Below, piece after piece: positions 7,977 to 17,252 of a DNA stretch of 64,000 nt (position 1 is its first letter; each line of letters opens with the position of its first letter). The translations under genes were made by a program, and so were the position numbers. The stretch spans positions 1 to 64,000 of the forward strand of contig NZ_JAACYI010000013.1 in NCBI RefSeq assembly GCF_009996735.1, written 5' to 3'. Below the pieces are notes generated by a model. The model was not told where the DNA came from and searched no databases. It saw only the letters and a program-made list of their open reading frames with translations. This stretch comes from Cellulomonas sp. APG4. Lineage in GTDB: Bacteria > Actinomycetota > Actinomycetes > Actinomycetales > Cellulomonadaceae.

Positions 7977-9542
7977 TCAGCCGAGGATCACCTGCACCAG
8001 GAGGATCTTCACGATGATCCCGAGCGCGAACAGCGCCGCGTACCCGGCCTCGACCCGCTCGTCCGTCACGCGGCCCGCGGCGTAGGCGAGGATCGCCGGC
8101 TGCCCGACGAGCCCCGACAGCGCGCCCGCGGCGCGCGGTGCGCTCACGCCGACCAGCCGCGCGCCGAGCACCATGAGCCCGGCGGTCACGCCCACCACCG
8201 CGACCGCGAGCACCACGACCCGCAGCCCGGTGAGGGTGAACGCCTCGGACGCGAACGCCTGACCCGAGGCCAGGCCGACCGCCGCGAGGAACAGCACCAG
8301 GCCCAGCTGCCGGATCGTCAGGTTGGCCGCGAGCGGCATGCCCCACACGAACGGCCCGGTGCGCTCGAGCCTGCCCAGCACCATCCCGACGACGAGCGGC
8401 CCCGCGGCCGAGCCCAGCGCGAACTGCGCCCCGCCCGGGAGCGCGAGCGTCACGAGGCCCACCGCGAGACCGAGGGCGAGGCCCGCCCCGGCCGTGAGCG
8501 GGTCGATCTCCGACACGCGGCGCTCGGAGTCGCCGAAGAACGCCGACGCCGCGTCGAGGCGCTCGCGCGGCACCACGGCGAGCACCCGGTCGCCCAGCTC
8601 GAGGGTGAGGTCGTCGCGTGCGAGCAGGTCGAGGTCGCCCCGGCGCACACGGGTGATGACCCCGTCGAACCGTCCCGGCACGTCGAGCTCGGCCACCGTG
8701 CGACCCGCGACCCAGCGGTCCGAGACCACGAAGCGCCGGTTCTCCACCACCGACCTGTCGTCAGCGAGGTGCTCGGCCACCTCGTCGCCCAGGTGCGTGA
8801 CCGCGAGCGCGACCTGCTCGGCGGGCCCCACGACCACCACGCGATCCCCCGGTTCGAGCCGCTCCCCGGGGTCCACCACGCGCGTGCGGCCGTCACGCGC
8901 GAGGTAGGACAGGCGCACGCGCTGCTCGGTGAACCCGGGCACCTCGGCGAGGGTCGTCGCCGTCCGCACGTGCGCCGTGACCGCCTCGAGCCCGACACCC
9001 GCGGCGGGCTGCGGGTCGCGCGGGCCCGGCCAGGTGCGGGTGACGGTCGCCGCGACCACGAGGATCGTCAGGGTGACGCCCACCGGGTAGGCGAGCGAGT
9101 AGCCGACGGCCGGCTCGGTGCTCCCCGCGGCCTGCTGGGCGGCGGCGAGCGCGGGCGTCGAGGTCTGCGCGCCGGTGAACGCGCCCGCGACGAGCGGCGC
9201 GTCGAGCCCGAGCAGCCGGCCCACCACGACCGCCGTCGTGCCCGCGACCGCGAGCACCGCGACGCCCACCCCCATGAGCGGGAGCTGGCGGCGCAGGTCA
9301 CGGAAGAACGTGCTGCCCGCCGCGAGCCCCACCGTGTAGACGAACAGCGCGAGGCCCAGGGTCTGCACCAGCGCGAGGCCCTCACCCAGACGTTCGTCGG
9401 CCGCACCCAGCGCGAGGCCCACGAACAGGGCGCCCGCCGGGCCGAACCGCACGGGTCCCAGCGGCACGGCGCCCACGGCAGTGCCGAGCGCGACGACCAC
9501 GAAGAGGGTCAGCAGCGGCGAGGCGGCGAGCACGTCGAGCAC
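7977..9542 (-). CDS. AAE-type (AspT/YidE-like) transporter with two TrkA-C domains
   Basis: A 521-residue membrane protein with about five hydrophobic helices, a soluble middle of roughly 200 residues, then about five more helices. The middle carries two TrkA-C-type modules (for example VVDPGERLEPGDRVVVVGPAEQVA and DLTLELGDRVLAVVPRERLD). This is the layout of the aspartate:alanine exchanger/YidE-YbjL family; the substrate cannot be told. I chose the GTG at 9542 (MLDVLAASPLLTLF) because upstream in-frame sequence is not hydrophobic and would run into the divergent neighbour. The ribosome site is weak. Confidence 0.85.
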   Translation of the reverse strand: MLDVLAASPLLTLFVVVALGTAVGAVPLGPVRFGPAGALFVGLALGAADERLGEGLALVQTLGLALFVYTVGLAAGSTFFRDLRRQLPLMGVGVAVLAVAGTTAVVVGRLLGLDAPLVAGAFTGAQTSTPALAAAQQAAGSTEPAVGYSLAYPVGVTLTILVVAATVTRTWPGPRDPQPAAGVGLEAVTAHVRTATTLAEVPGFTEQRVRLSYLARDGRTRVVDPGERLEPGDRVVVVGPAEQVALAVTHLGDEVAEHLADDRSVVENRRFVVSDRWVAGRTVAELDVPGRFDGVITRVRRGDLDLLARDDLTLELGDRVLAVVPRERLDAASAFFGDSERRVSEIDPLTAGAGLALGLAVGLVTLALPGGAQFALGSAAGPLVVGMVLGRLERTGPFVWGMPLAANLTIRQLGLVLFLAAVGLASGQAFASEAFTLTGLRVVVLAVAVVGVTAGLMVLGARLVGVSAPRAAGALSGLVGQPAILAYAAGRVTDERVEAGYAALFALGIIVKILLVQVILG

Positions 9543-9618
9543 GGCCCCAGCCTGGCACGCCGTCCGGAGCCGTGAGCGTGCTCTGGACAGCCACCCGGGC
9601 GGGGAGCACAGTGGCTCC

Positions 9619-10017
9619 ATGGGAGACGTCGTCGCACTTCCTGCCGCGGGGGCCGCGACCGCCGCGTCGCTCCCGGACGCGCGCGGCGGGCACCGCGCGC
9701 TCCAGGTCACGTGGCACGACGACGACGGCGTGGTCGTGGTGAGCTCGTGGCGTCACGGGCGCTGCGTGGCGAGCGTGCGGCTCACGGCCGACGAGGCCGC
9801 GGCACTCATCGGCACCCTCGCGCACGGGCTCGCGCGGCGCGCCGAACCCGTGGTCCGCCCAGGGGCGACCGTCACCCCGGTCGCCCCGAGGCGCTCAGCC
9901 ACCGGCGTCGCGCACCGCCGGACGCCGCCACCCGTCGTGCCGCCGTCGGCCCCGGGACGCGAGGACCTCACCGACGCCGACGCGCGGTCCGGTGGCACCT
10001 GGGCGCCACCCGCCTGA
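9619..10017 (+). CDS. Hypothetical protein
   Basis: A 132-residue protein of unknown function. The first half may be folded, with alternating hydrophobic strands (ALQVTWHDDDGVVVVSSWRH, then GRCVASVRLTADEAAALIGTL). The second half is Pro/Arg/Ala-rich and probably disordered. There is no signal peptide or membrane segment. It is divergent from the AAE-type transporter and lies 125 bases before the phytochrome gene. The ATG at 9619 follows GGGGAG at about 9601-9606. Confidence 0.55.
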   Translation: MGDVVALPAAGAATAASLPDARGGHRALQVTWHDDDGVVVVSSWRHGRCVASVRLTADEAAALIGTLAHGLARRAEPVVRPGATVTPVAPRRSATGVAHRRTPPPVVPPSAPGREDLTDADARSGGTWAPPA

Positions 10018-10142
10018 CGCGTGGATCGCGCCGTCCTCCGGTCGTCACCCGGTCGGTGTGCGGTCGCGACCGGTCCAGGAGCGTTCGGGGCGACGCCGCC
10101 ACGTCGGCTTGGTTGACTCGCCGGACCGACGTCAGGAGACCC

Positions 10143-12482
10143 ATGCCCGGCACCCCCGAGGCCACCCCCGCTGCCCCCACGCCTGCTGTGCCCGCACCCG
10201 CAGCGCCGGCCACCCCGGCGACGGGCGAGCCCACCGACGTGATCGACTGCGCCGACGAGCCCATCCGGATCCCCGGATCGGTCCAGCCGCACGGCGTGCT
10301 GCTCGCGGTCGACCCGGCGACGTTCCGCGTGGCCATGGCGTCGGCGAGCAGCGCCGAGCACCTGGGGCTCGCGGCCGAGGACGTCCTGGGGTGCGAGCTC
10401 ACCGAGGTGCTCGGTGCCGAGGCCGTGCCGACGCTGCCGCTCGCCGAGGACGCGCTCGACCCCCGGACCGTCACCCTGACGCTCGCCGACGGCACGCGGC
10501 GGCAGGCGGACCTGCTGGTGCACGAGGCGGACGGCCTCCTGGTGGTCGAGGTCGAACCGCTGCGCTCGTCCGGTCCGTCACGCGCGCTGCGCGTGCGTCC
10601 CGCGCTGCGCGCGCTCCAGCGCGCGGGAACCCCCGAGGACCTCACGCGTGACCTCGCCCGTCAGGTGCGGGACCTCACGGGCTTCGACCGCGTGATGGTC
10701 TACCGCTTCGACGACCAGTGGAACGGCGAGGTGGTCGCCGAGGAGGTGCGCGCGGGCCTCGCCACCTTCGCGGGGCTGCACTTCCCGGCCTCGGACATCC
10801 CCGCGCAGGCGCGTGAGCTCTACGCGCGCCAGTGGATGCGCTCGATCCCCGACGCGCGCTACACCCCCAGCCCTCTGGTGCCGCCCTTCCGGCCCGACGA
10901 CGGCGCACCGCTCGACCTCGCGGGCTCGGCCCTGCGCAGCGTCTCCCCCGTGCACCTCGAGTACCTCGCGAACATGGGCGTGCGCGCGTCCATGTCCGTC
11001 TCCCTCCTGGTGCACGGACGCCTGTGGGGCTTGGTCGCGTGCCATCACGAGTCCGGGCCGCACTTCCCCGACGCCGCGACCCGCGGTGCCGCGGAGTTCC
11101 TGGGCCGCACCGCGTCGCTGCTGCTCCAGGGCATGGCCGACGCGGCGACCAACGTCGACACGCTCGCGGTCGCGGCGGCGTCGGGTGAGCTGGTCCGCGA
11201 GCTCGGTGCGCGCGTGCACGACCCCCTGGGCGTCCTCGCCGACGGCGATCGCATGCTCGACCTGATCGAGGGTGCGACGGGCGCCGTGGCACGGATCAAC
11301 GGCGAGACCGTGCTCGTGGGTCGCACGCCGTCACGCGCCGAGGTCGAGCGTCTGCACGGCCTGCTCTGGACACCCGGCACCGCGGTCGTCGCGAGCGCGA
11401 CCGTGGGGCGCGACCTGCGCGCCGAGGTCTCGGACGACGTCGTCGCGACCGCGAGCGGCGTGCTCGGCGTGCGGCTCGCGGCCGGCGGCGGGCGCGACTT
11501 CCTCGCGTGGCTGCGGCCCGAGGTGCTGCGCGAGGTGCACTGGGCGGGCGACCCCGGGACGAAGGGGTACGCGGCCACGCCCGAGGGCCTGCGGCTCACC
11601 CCGCGCGCGTCGTTCGCCGACTGGGTCGAGCAGGTGCGCGGCACGAGCGAGCCGTGGACCCCCGCGCAGGTCGCCGCGGTCACGCGGCTCGGCCAGGACG
11701 TCGACGAGCTGCTGGTGCGCCAGCGCTCCGAGCAGGAGCGCGTCACGGCCGCGCTGCGCCGGATCGTCCTGACCGAGCGGCCACAGCTGCCGGCCGGCTA
11801 CGAGCTGACGCAGGTCTTCGAGCCCTCGGGCACCGATGCGCTGGGCGGCGACTGGTACGACGTGACCGCCCTGCCCGACGGTCGCGTGGTGCTCATGGTG
11901 GGTGACGTCGCGGGCCACGGGATCGCCGTCGCGGCCATCACGGCCCAGATCCGCCACGCGCTGCGCGCCTACCTCGTCGACGACGGCGGAGCGGCCGCCG
12001 CACTCGGGCGGATCAGCTCGCTCATCTCGACCCTGCTGCCCGGCGAGCTCGCGACGGTCGTGGCCGCCGAGGTGTGCCCGACGACCAACGAGGTGCTGGT
12101 GTCGCGGGCCGGTCACCTGCCCGCGCTCGTCGTGCGTGCCGACGGGGCGCACTTCGTCGCAGGTGCGGACGGTCCGGCCCTCGGGCTGGACCTCGGGCCC
12201 GCGGGGACCTTCACGAGCGCGAGCGTCCACCTCGAGCCCGGTGACTGCCTGGTGCTCTACACCGACGGCCTGGTCGAGGAGCGCGGCGCGCAGATGTCGA
12301 CGAGCCTCGAGCGGTTCCGCGCACGTGCGGCCGAGGTGGGTCCCGACCGCGAGGCCCTGGGTCGCGCGCTGCGCGCCGCGGGCCCGACGACGTCCGACGA
12401 CGTCACCCTCGTGGTGCTGCAGCGCTCGACGCGCGACGCCCGGGTGACGGCTGTGGACGACGGCGTGCTCCGCGCCCCCTGA
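10143..12482 (+). CDS. Bacteriophytochrome with SpoIIE/PP2C phosphatase output
   Basis: A 779-residue red/far-red photoreceptor fused to a phosphatase. Order: Ala/Pro-rich tail (1-30); PAS (about 31-140) with Cys36 in DCADEPIRIPGSVQPHG, where biliverdin-binding Cys lies; GAF (about 160-330) with ASDIP at 216-220 and CHH at 300-302; PHY (about 345-500) with the tongue motif PRASF at 487-491; then a SpoIIE-type PP2C domain (about 550-765) with GGDWYDV, GDVAGHG, YTDGLVE and SDDVTL, the metal-binding Asp motifs. Light may therefore control dephosphorylation of an anti-sigma antagonist-like target. No heme oxygenase, histidine kinase or anti-sigma gene is adjacent. The ATG follows AGGAG. Confidence 0.93.
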   Translation: MPGTPEATPAAPTPAVPAPAAPATPATGEPTDVIDCADEPIRIPGSVQPHGVLLAVDPATFRVAMASASSAEHLGLAAEDVLGCELTEVLGAEAVPTLPLAEDALDPRTVTLTLADGTRRQADLLVHEADGLLVVEVEPLRSSGPSRALRVRPALRALQRAGTPEDLTRDLARQVRDLTGFDRVMVYRFDDQWNGEVVAEEVRAGLATFAGLHFPASDIPAQARELYARQWMRSIPDARYTPSPLVPPFRPDDGAPLDLAGSALRSVSPVHLEYLANMGVRASMSVSLLVHGRLWGLVACHHESGPHFPDAATRGAAEFLGRTASLLLQGMADAATNVDTLAVAAASGELVRELGARVHDPLGVLADGDRMLDLIEGATGAVARINGETVLVGRTPSRAEVERLHGLLWTPGTAVVASATVGRDLRAEVSDDVVATASGVLGVRLAAGGGRDFLAWLRPEVLREVHWAGDPGTKGYAATPEGLRLTPRASFADWVEQVRGTSEPWTPAQVAAVTRLGQDVDELLVRQRSEQERVTAALRRIVLTERPQLPAGYELTQVFEPSGTDALGGDWYDVTALPDGRVVLMVGDVAGHGIAVAAITAQIRHALRAYLVDDGGAAAALGRISSLISTLLPGELATVVAAEVCPTTNEVLVSRAGHLPALVVRADGAHFVAGADGPALGLDLGPAGTFTSASVHLEPGDCLVLYTDGLVEERGAQMSTSLERFRARAAEVGPDREALGRALRAAGPTTSDDVTLVVLQRSTRDARVTAVDDGVLRAP

Positions 12483-12522
12483 GCACCGCCGTCTGCGCTC
12501 GCTCCCGGGCGCACCGAGGGCG

Positions 12523-13929
12523 TCAGCCGACGATGGGCGCGGCCTCGGGGTGACGGAACAGCCGGTTGCGCTCGCGCAGCGCGAGCGCGGTGCCCAGCGT
12601 GATCGGCCCGAGCCGACCGACGAACATGAGCACCACGAGCAGCAGCTGGTGCCCGGGTCCCAGGTCGGCGGTGATGCCGGTCGACAGACCCACGGTCGCG
12701 AACGCCGACACCACCTCGAAGAGCACCCGGTCCACCGTGAACGGCGAGCTGAGGGCGATCGCGAGCGTGCTCACCACCACCGCGGCCACGCTGATCAGCG
12801 CGACGGCGAGCGCCTGGCGCTGGACCGTCGGCGAGATGCGCCGGTCGAACGTGGTGACGTCGGGGTCGCCGCGCAGCTCCGACCAGATGACGTAGCCGAG
12901 CACGGCGAACGTCGTGACCTTGATCCCGCCCGCGGTGCCGCCGCTCCCGCCGCCGATGAACATGAGCACGTCCGTGCCGAGCCACGTGCCGTCCCGCATG
13001 TCGCCCGTGGGGAGCGCGTTGAAGCCCGCCGTGCGGGTCATCACCGACTCGAAGACGCCCGCGAGCAGCTTTCCGGGCACGTCGAGCCCGCCGAGGGTGC
13101 GCGGGTTCCCCCACTCGGCGGCGAGCACGAACAACGCCCCGAGCGGCAGGAGCACACCGGTGGCGACGAGCGTGATCTTGGTGTGCAGGCTCCAGCGCGA
13201 CGGCCTGCGGTGCTGCCGGCGCAGCTCGAACAGCACCGGGAAGCCGATGCCGCCCAGCACCACGGCGCCCGCGACCGGGAGCAGCACCCACGGGTCGGCC
13301 ACGTAGCCCATGAGGCTGTCGCTGCGGGTCGAGAACCCGGCGTTGTTGAACGCCGAGATCGCGTGGAAGACGCCGAACCACGCGGCCCTGCCCGGGGTCT
13401 CGCCGAGGCCGAGCCACAGCCGCAGGGTGAGCACGACCGCGACCACCGACTCGACCAGCAGGCTCACGCGCACCACGCCCAGCAGCACCGAGCGCACGTC
13501 GCCCAGGTCGACGGTGCGCGTCGCGGCGGCCACGACCAGGCGCGACCCGAGCCCCAGCCGGCGTGAGATCAGCAGGCCCAGCAGCGTCGCGAGCGTCATG
13601 ATCCCGAGGCCGCCCACCTGGATGAGCACGAGGATCACCACCTGGCCGAACCCGCTCCAGTGCGTGGCCGTGTCGACCACCACGAGGCCCGTCACGCACA
13701 CCGCCGAGGTCGCGGTGAAGAGGGCCTCGAGCCACGTGGCGGGCCCGTCCTGGCTGGCGACGGGGAGCCGCAGCACGACGGTGCCGACGGCGATCGCCGC
13801 GGCGAAGCCGAGCGCGACCAGCTGGCCCGGCCGCCGGCGCACGCCCGTGCGGTGGTGGGCGGCGGGTGCGGGGGCGCGGCCGATGAGCGTCGGACGCGTG
13901 TCGCGCGCGTCCGGGAGGTGCTCCAGCAT
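12523..13929 (-). CDS. ktrB: TrkH/KtrB-family potassium uptake channel subunit
   Basis: A 468-residue integral membrane protein that conducts K+ (often with Na+ coupling). The four pore-loop repeats are visible: TSAVCVTGL, SAFNNAGFS, MTRTAGFNA and SAFATVGLS, each with the selectivity-filter Gly. Size and fold suit KtrB rather than the larger TrkH. The ATG at 13929 (MLEHLPDARD) is preferred: further upstream in-frame sequence is Arg-rich and nonhydrophobic. The regulatory partner KtrA/TrkA is not in the window. A KdpDE-like pair lies just upstream on the same strand, and candidate response-regulator boxes sit in the gap. Confidence 0.92.
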   Translation of the reverse strand: MLEHLPDARDTRPTLIGRAPAPAAHHRTGVRRRPGQLVALGFAAAIAVGTVVLRLPVASQDGPATWLEALFTATSAVCVTGLVVVDTATHWSGFGQVVILVLIQVGGLGIMTLATLLGLLISRRLGLGSRLVVAAATRTVDLGDVRSVLLGVVRVSLLVESVVAVVLTLRLWLGLGETPGRAAWFGVFHAISAFNNAGFSTRSDSLMGYVADPWVLLPVAGAVVLGGIGFPVLFELRRQHRRPSRWSLHTKITLVATGVLLPLGALFVLAAEWGNPRTLGGLDVPGKLLAGVFESVMTRTAGFNALPTGDMRDGTWLGTDVLMFIGGGSGGTAGGIKVTTFAVLGYVIWSELRGDPDVTTFDRRISPTVQRQALAVALISVAAVVVSTLAIALSSPFTVDRVLFEVVSAFATVGLSTGITADLGPGHQLLLVVLMFVGRLGPITLGTALALRERNRLFRHPEAAPIVG

Positions 13930-14035
13930 CGCGGACGCTCTCTCGTGGGGACCGGTGCACGTCGTTCGCACACCGGCGTCGAGTGTGCGCGCGCGGCGAC
14001 GGGGCCGGACGCGCCCGTGCGGGCGTCGGCGGTGA

Positions 14036-14054
14036 TCTTGACGTTTTCCTGACG
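14036..14054 (-). promoter_or_regulatory. Candidate KdpE-type direct-repeat operator before ktrB
   Basis: On the minus strand CGTCAGGA (14047-14054) and CGTCAAGA (14036-14043) are direct repeats spaced 11 bases start to start, one helical turn, as expected for an OmpR-family dimer. They lie about 25 bases after the kdpE-like stop and about 107 bases before ktrB. Binding by the neighbouring regulator is inferred. Confidence 0.5.
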
Positions 14055-14078
14055 GCGGCGCGTCCGTCCGGGCGAACC

Positions 14079-14768
14079 TCATGGGTCGAACACGTAGCCC
14101 CGGCCCGGCCGGGTCACCAGGTGCCGCGGCCGGGCGGGGTCCGCCTCGAGCTTACGCCGCAGCTGCGCCGTGTAGACGCGCAGGTAGTTGCTCTCGGTGC
14201 CGTACGCCGGGCCCCACACCGCCCGGAGGATCTCGGCCGTCGGCACCACGTGGCCGCGGCGTCGCACGAGCAGCTCGAGCACCGCCCACTCGGTCGGGGT
14301 GAGCCGCACCTCGACGCCCTCGCGGTGGACGCGTCCGCGCGCGAGATCGATGCGCAGGGCGCCCGTCTCCACGACCGGGGCGTCCTGCGCGGGGTCGGCC
14401 CGGCGCACCGCGGCGCGCAGCCTGGCCAGCAGCTCGTCCACGGAGAAGGGCTTGGTCACGTAGTCGTCGGCGCCCGCGTCGAGGGCACGCACGGCCTCTG
14501 CCCGCGCGTGGCGCGCGGTCAGCACGACGACGGGGGTCTGCGACCACGTGCGCAGGCGGGCGAGCACGTCGTGGCCGTCGAGGTCGGGCAGCCCGAGGTC
14601 GAGCACCACGACGTCCGGCCGTGCCGTCTCCGCGAGCTCGAGGCCGGTCGCGCCGTCGTGAGCGACGAGGGCCCGCCACCCGCGCGAGCGGAGGCTGATG
14701 ACGAGGGTGCGCGTGAGCGTGCGGTCGTCGTCCACGACGACGACCGTGCGCTCGGCGGCGAGGCTCAT
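14079..14768 (-). CDS. kdpE: KdpE-like OmpR-family response regulator
   Basis: A 229-residue response regulator. The receiver domain (1-120) has the acidic DDD pocket, the phosphoacceptor Asp in VVLDLGLPDLDG, and Lys in VTKPF. The winged-helix domain (about 130-229) has LTPTEWAVLELLVRRRGHVV and ESNYLRVYTAQLRRKLE, close to KdpE. Its ATG overlaps the kinase stop (ATGA), so the two are translationally coupled. kdpFABC is absent from the window, while ktrB lies directly downstream, so control of K+ uptake is the likely job. Confidence 0.88.
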   Translation of the reverse strand: MSLAAERTVVVVDDDRTLTRTLVISLRSRGWRALVAHDGATGLELAETARPDVVVLDLGLPDLDGHDVLARLRTWSQTPVVVLTARHARAEAVRALDAGADDYVTKPFSVDELLARLRAAVRRADPAQDAPVVETGALRIDLARGRVHREGVEVRLTPTEWAVLELLVRRRGHVVPTAEILRAVWGPAYGTESNYLRVYTAQLRRKLEADPARPRHLVTRPGRGYVFDP

Positions 14769-15871
14769 GCGGGCACCTCGACGGGCGGCACGTCGCGCGG
14801 GACGACGAGCACCATCGTGAGTCCGCCGCCCGGGGTGTCGCGCGCCTCGAGCCGGGCGCCCACGGCCGCCGACAACCCCTGGGCCGCGGCGAGACCGAGG
14901 CCCAGGCCCGGCGGGCGCGGGCCAGGGGACACGTCGTCGAGCCGCTGGAACGGCTCGAACATACGGCCTCGGGCCGAGGTGGTGACGCCGGGGCCGTGGT
15001 CGACGACGTGCACCTCCACGGAGTCCGTGCGCACCGCGGCCCGCACCTCGACGCGCTCGGCGGTGAAGCGCAGCGCGTTGCCGATCACGTTGGCGAGCAC
15101 CCGCTCGAGCAGCCCGGGGTCGGTGCGGACGTCGGGGAGGCCTTCGTCGAGGTCGAGGGCCACCCGGTGGGCGTGGCCCTCGCCCGCACCCTCGACGGCC
15201 GCGGGGACGAACTCCTCGAGGCTCGCGGCCCGCAGCTCGGGGCTCAACGCACCGGTGTGCAGCATCGACAGGTCGAGCAGGTTGTCGATCAGGCGCTCGA
15301 GCCGGCTCGTCGACGCGTCGATCGCCTCGACGAGCTCACGTCGCTCGGACGGCGACGGCCCGGGGACGGCGAGGCCGTCCACGGCGGTGCGGATCGTGGC
15401 GAGGGGTGAGCGCAGGTCGTGCGACGCGGCCGTGAGGAGCGCGGTGCGCACGCCCGCGGCGTGCTCGAGCTCGGCCGCGCGCAAGGCCCGCGTGCGCATA
15501 CGTTCGGCGACCTCGACGAGGGACGCGACCGCCAGGGCGACCAGGGTGAAGAGGACCACCGCGAGCGCCTGCTCGGGGTCGGAGATCGTCAGCCCGCCCG
15601 TGGGCTCGGTGAAGAAGTAGTTGAGCAGCGACGAGCCCAGCACGGCGCACGCGAGGGCGGGGAACAGGCCGCCCACGAGGGCCGTGCCGACGACGAGCGT
15701 GATGAAGAAGAGCAGGTCGGTCGCGAGTCCGAGCAGGCCGCGCTGCTGGAGCAGCACCACGGTGAGGACGGGCGGGCCGGCCAGGGCGAGCAACCAGCCT
15801 GCGGTCACGCGCCGCCGTCCGAGGGGCGCCGGCCGGCGCAGCCACGGGACGGCCGGGGCTCGTGACGTCAC
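14765..15871 (-). CDS. Short KdpD-like sensor histidine kinase
   Basis: A 368-residue kinase. About four N-terminal membrane helices (roughly residues 20-110) match the DUF4118 membrane domain of KdpD, including NYFFTEPTGGLTI. HisKA follows with the phosphoacceptor His in TAASHDLRSPLATIRT, then an HATPase domain with the N-box ANVIGNALRFT, DHGPGV and a GLGLGLAAA lid. It lacks the large N-terminal KdpD/Usp cytoplasmic domains (about 400 residues) of canonical KdpD. The GTG start overlaps the MFS gene stop by four bases (GTGA), and its stop overlaps the kdpE start. Confidence 0.87.
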   Translation of the reverse strand: MTSRAPAVPWLRRPAPLGRRRVTAGWLLALAGPPVLTVVLLQQRGLLGLATDLLFFITLVVGTALVGGLFPALACAVLGSSLLNYFFTEPTGGLTISDPEQALAVVLFTLVALAVASLVEVAERMRTRALRAAELEHAAGVRTALLTAASHDLRSPLATIRTAVDGLAVPGPSPSERRELVEAIDASTSRLERLIDNLLDLSMLHTGALSPELRAASLEEFVPAAVEGAGEGHAHRVALDLDEGLPDVRTDPGLLERVLANVIGNALRFTAERVEVRAAVRTDSVEVHVVDHGPGVTTSARGRMFEPFQRLDDVSPGPRPPGLGLGLAAAQGLSAAVGARLEARDTPGGGLTMVLVVPRDVPPVEVPA

Positions 15872-17145
15872 GTGCCCAGCGTGCCAGGTGCGCCGTCGTC
15901 GGCCCCACCGCCGGGCGTGGTGGCCTCCTCGTCGGCGTGCGCGACGTGCCGCAGCTGACGCCAGATGAGCACCACGAAGAGGCCCGATCCCACGAACGCG
16001 AACCAGAACGGCGCGGTCACGTCCCAGCGCTCGGCCAGCACACCGCCCAGCACCGAGCCCAGCACGAGGCCCCCGAACACGCCGAGGGTGTTGACGCTGC
16101 CCACGCGGCCCTGGAGCGCGGTGGGCACCGCGCGCTGGCGGATCGTCACCGACGTGGTGCCCCACACGAACGCGTGCGCACCGAACACGCCGAAGATCGC
16201 GAGGGCCACGGCGGGTGTCGTGGTCAGCGCGAGGCCCAGGTGCGTGAACGTCTCGATGATCAGGCCGGCGCGCATGACGTTCGCGAGGCTCACCCGTCGG
16301 GTGATCCAGCCGTACGCGGCGACCCCCGCGAGGCCCCCGATCGCACTCGCCGTGGTGAGCAGCCCGAAGCCCACCTCGCCCATGCCCAGGCGCCGCGTCG
16401 CGTAGAGCACGAGCACACCCCACGCGGCACCGAAGGTGATGTTGAAGCTGAAGATCGTGAGCACCAGGGTGCGCACGGCCGCGTGCCGCACCACCCAGCG
16501 GAAGCCCTCGGCGATGTCGTGCCGCAGGTGGGTGCGCTCGTGCGGGCGCTCGACGGCGGGCAGCACGACGCGCGAGACCAGCAGCACTCCCGCGAGGACC
16601 ACGATCACCTGCCCCGCGAACGGCCACACCGCGCCCAGCGCGAACAGGGCGGCACCCACGGGCGGGCCGGCCATCTGGTTGAGCGTGATGAAGCCCGCCT
16701 GCATGCGCGCGTTGCCCAACGCGAGGTCGTCCCGGCGCACGAGCATCGGCAGCAAGGTGTGCGAGGTGTTGTCCACGAACACCTCGCACGTGCCGAGCAC
16801 GAACAGCACCGTGAGCACGAGCGCCACCGTGACGTGACCGGTCGCGATCGTGACGGCCAGGCCCGTGAGCACGAGCGCACGCACGAGGTTGACCGCGACG
16901 ACGATGCGCTTGCGGTCGAGGCGGTCCGAGAGCGCACCTGCGAGCAGGCCGAAGAGCAGCGGCGGGAGCCACTGCAGGGTCGCGCCGAGCGCGACGAGCC
17001 GCGCGTCGCGGGTCAGGGACGCGATCAGCAGCGGGCCGGCCGCGAGCGCGACGCCGTCGCCCAGGTTGGTCACCCACGACGAGGCGAGCAGCCAGCGGAA
17101 GCCGGTGCCGAGGCGCCGGGGCAGCACGATCTCGACGAGGCCCAC
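15868..17145 (-). CDS. MFS exporter (MFS_3/enterobactin-exporter-like)
   Basis: About 425 residues and roughly twelve hydrophobic helices, with the MFS loop GALSDRLDRKRIVVAVNLVRA between helices 2 and 3 and the N-terminal family segment RWLLASSWVTNLGDGVALAAGPLL. This subgroup includes drug and siderophore exporters; the substrate is unknown. Starts at 17145 or 17127 (GTG) place the protein at normal family length; a GTG at 17241 would add about 32 non-hydrophobic residues. No start has a clear ribosome site. Its stop overlaps the sensor-kinase start, so this and the two-component genes probably form one transcript. Confidence 0.82.
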   Translation of the reverse strand: MGLVEIVLPRRLGTGFRWLLASSWVTNLGDGVALAAGPLLIASLTRDARLVALGATLQWLPPLLFGLLAGALSDRLDRKRIVVAVNLVRALVLTGLAVTIATGHVTVALVLTVLFVLGTCEVFVDNTSHTLLPMLVRRDDLALGNARMQAGFITLNQMAGPPVGAALFALGAVWPFAGQVIVVLAGVLLVSRVVLPAVERPHERTHLRHDIAEGFRWVVRHAAVRTLVLTIFSFNITFGAAWGVLVLYATRRLGMGEVGFGLLTTASAIGGLAGVAAYGWITRRVSLANVMRAGLIIETFTHLGLALTTTPAVALAIFGVFGAHAFVWGTTSVTIRQRAVPTALQGRVGSVNTLGVFGGLVLGSVLGGVLAERWDVTAPFWFAFVGSGLFVVLIWRQLRHVAHADEEATTPGGGADDGAPGTLGT

Positions 17146-17252
17146 GAGGGGCGAACCTACCCGCGTCCCCGGCGGCGCCTGGAACGCTTTGCCGGCCGGG
17201 CCCGTTGCACCGGTGTCAGCCACGCACGGGCGAGCGGTCACGAGGGGGATGC

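Noticed and set aside
7287-9575. A 762-codon plus-strand open frame spanning two genes
   Set aside because: It runs through the winged-helix gene and antisense to the AAE-type transporter; its Arg/Gly/Ala-rich composition is that of a shadow frame in GC-rich DNA.
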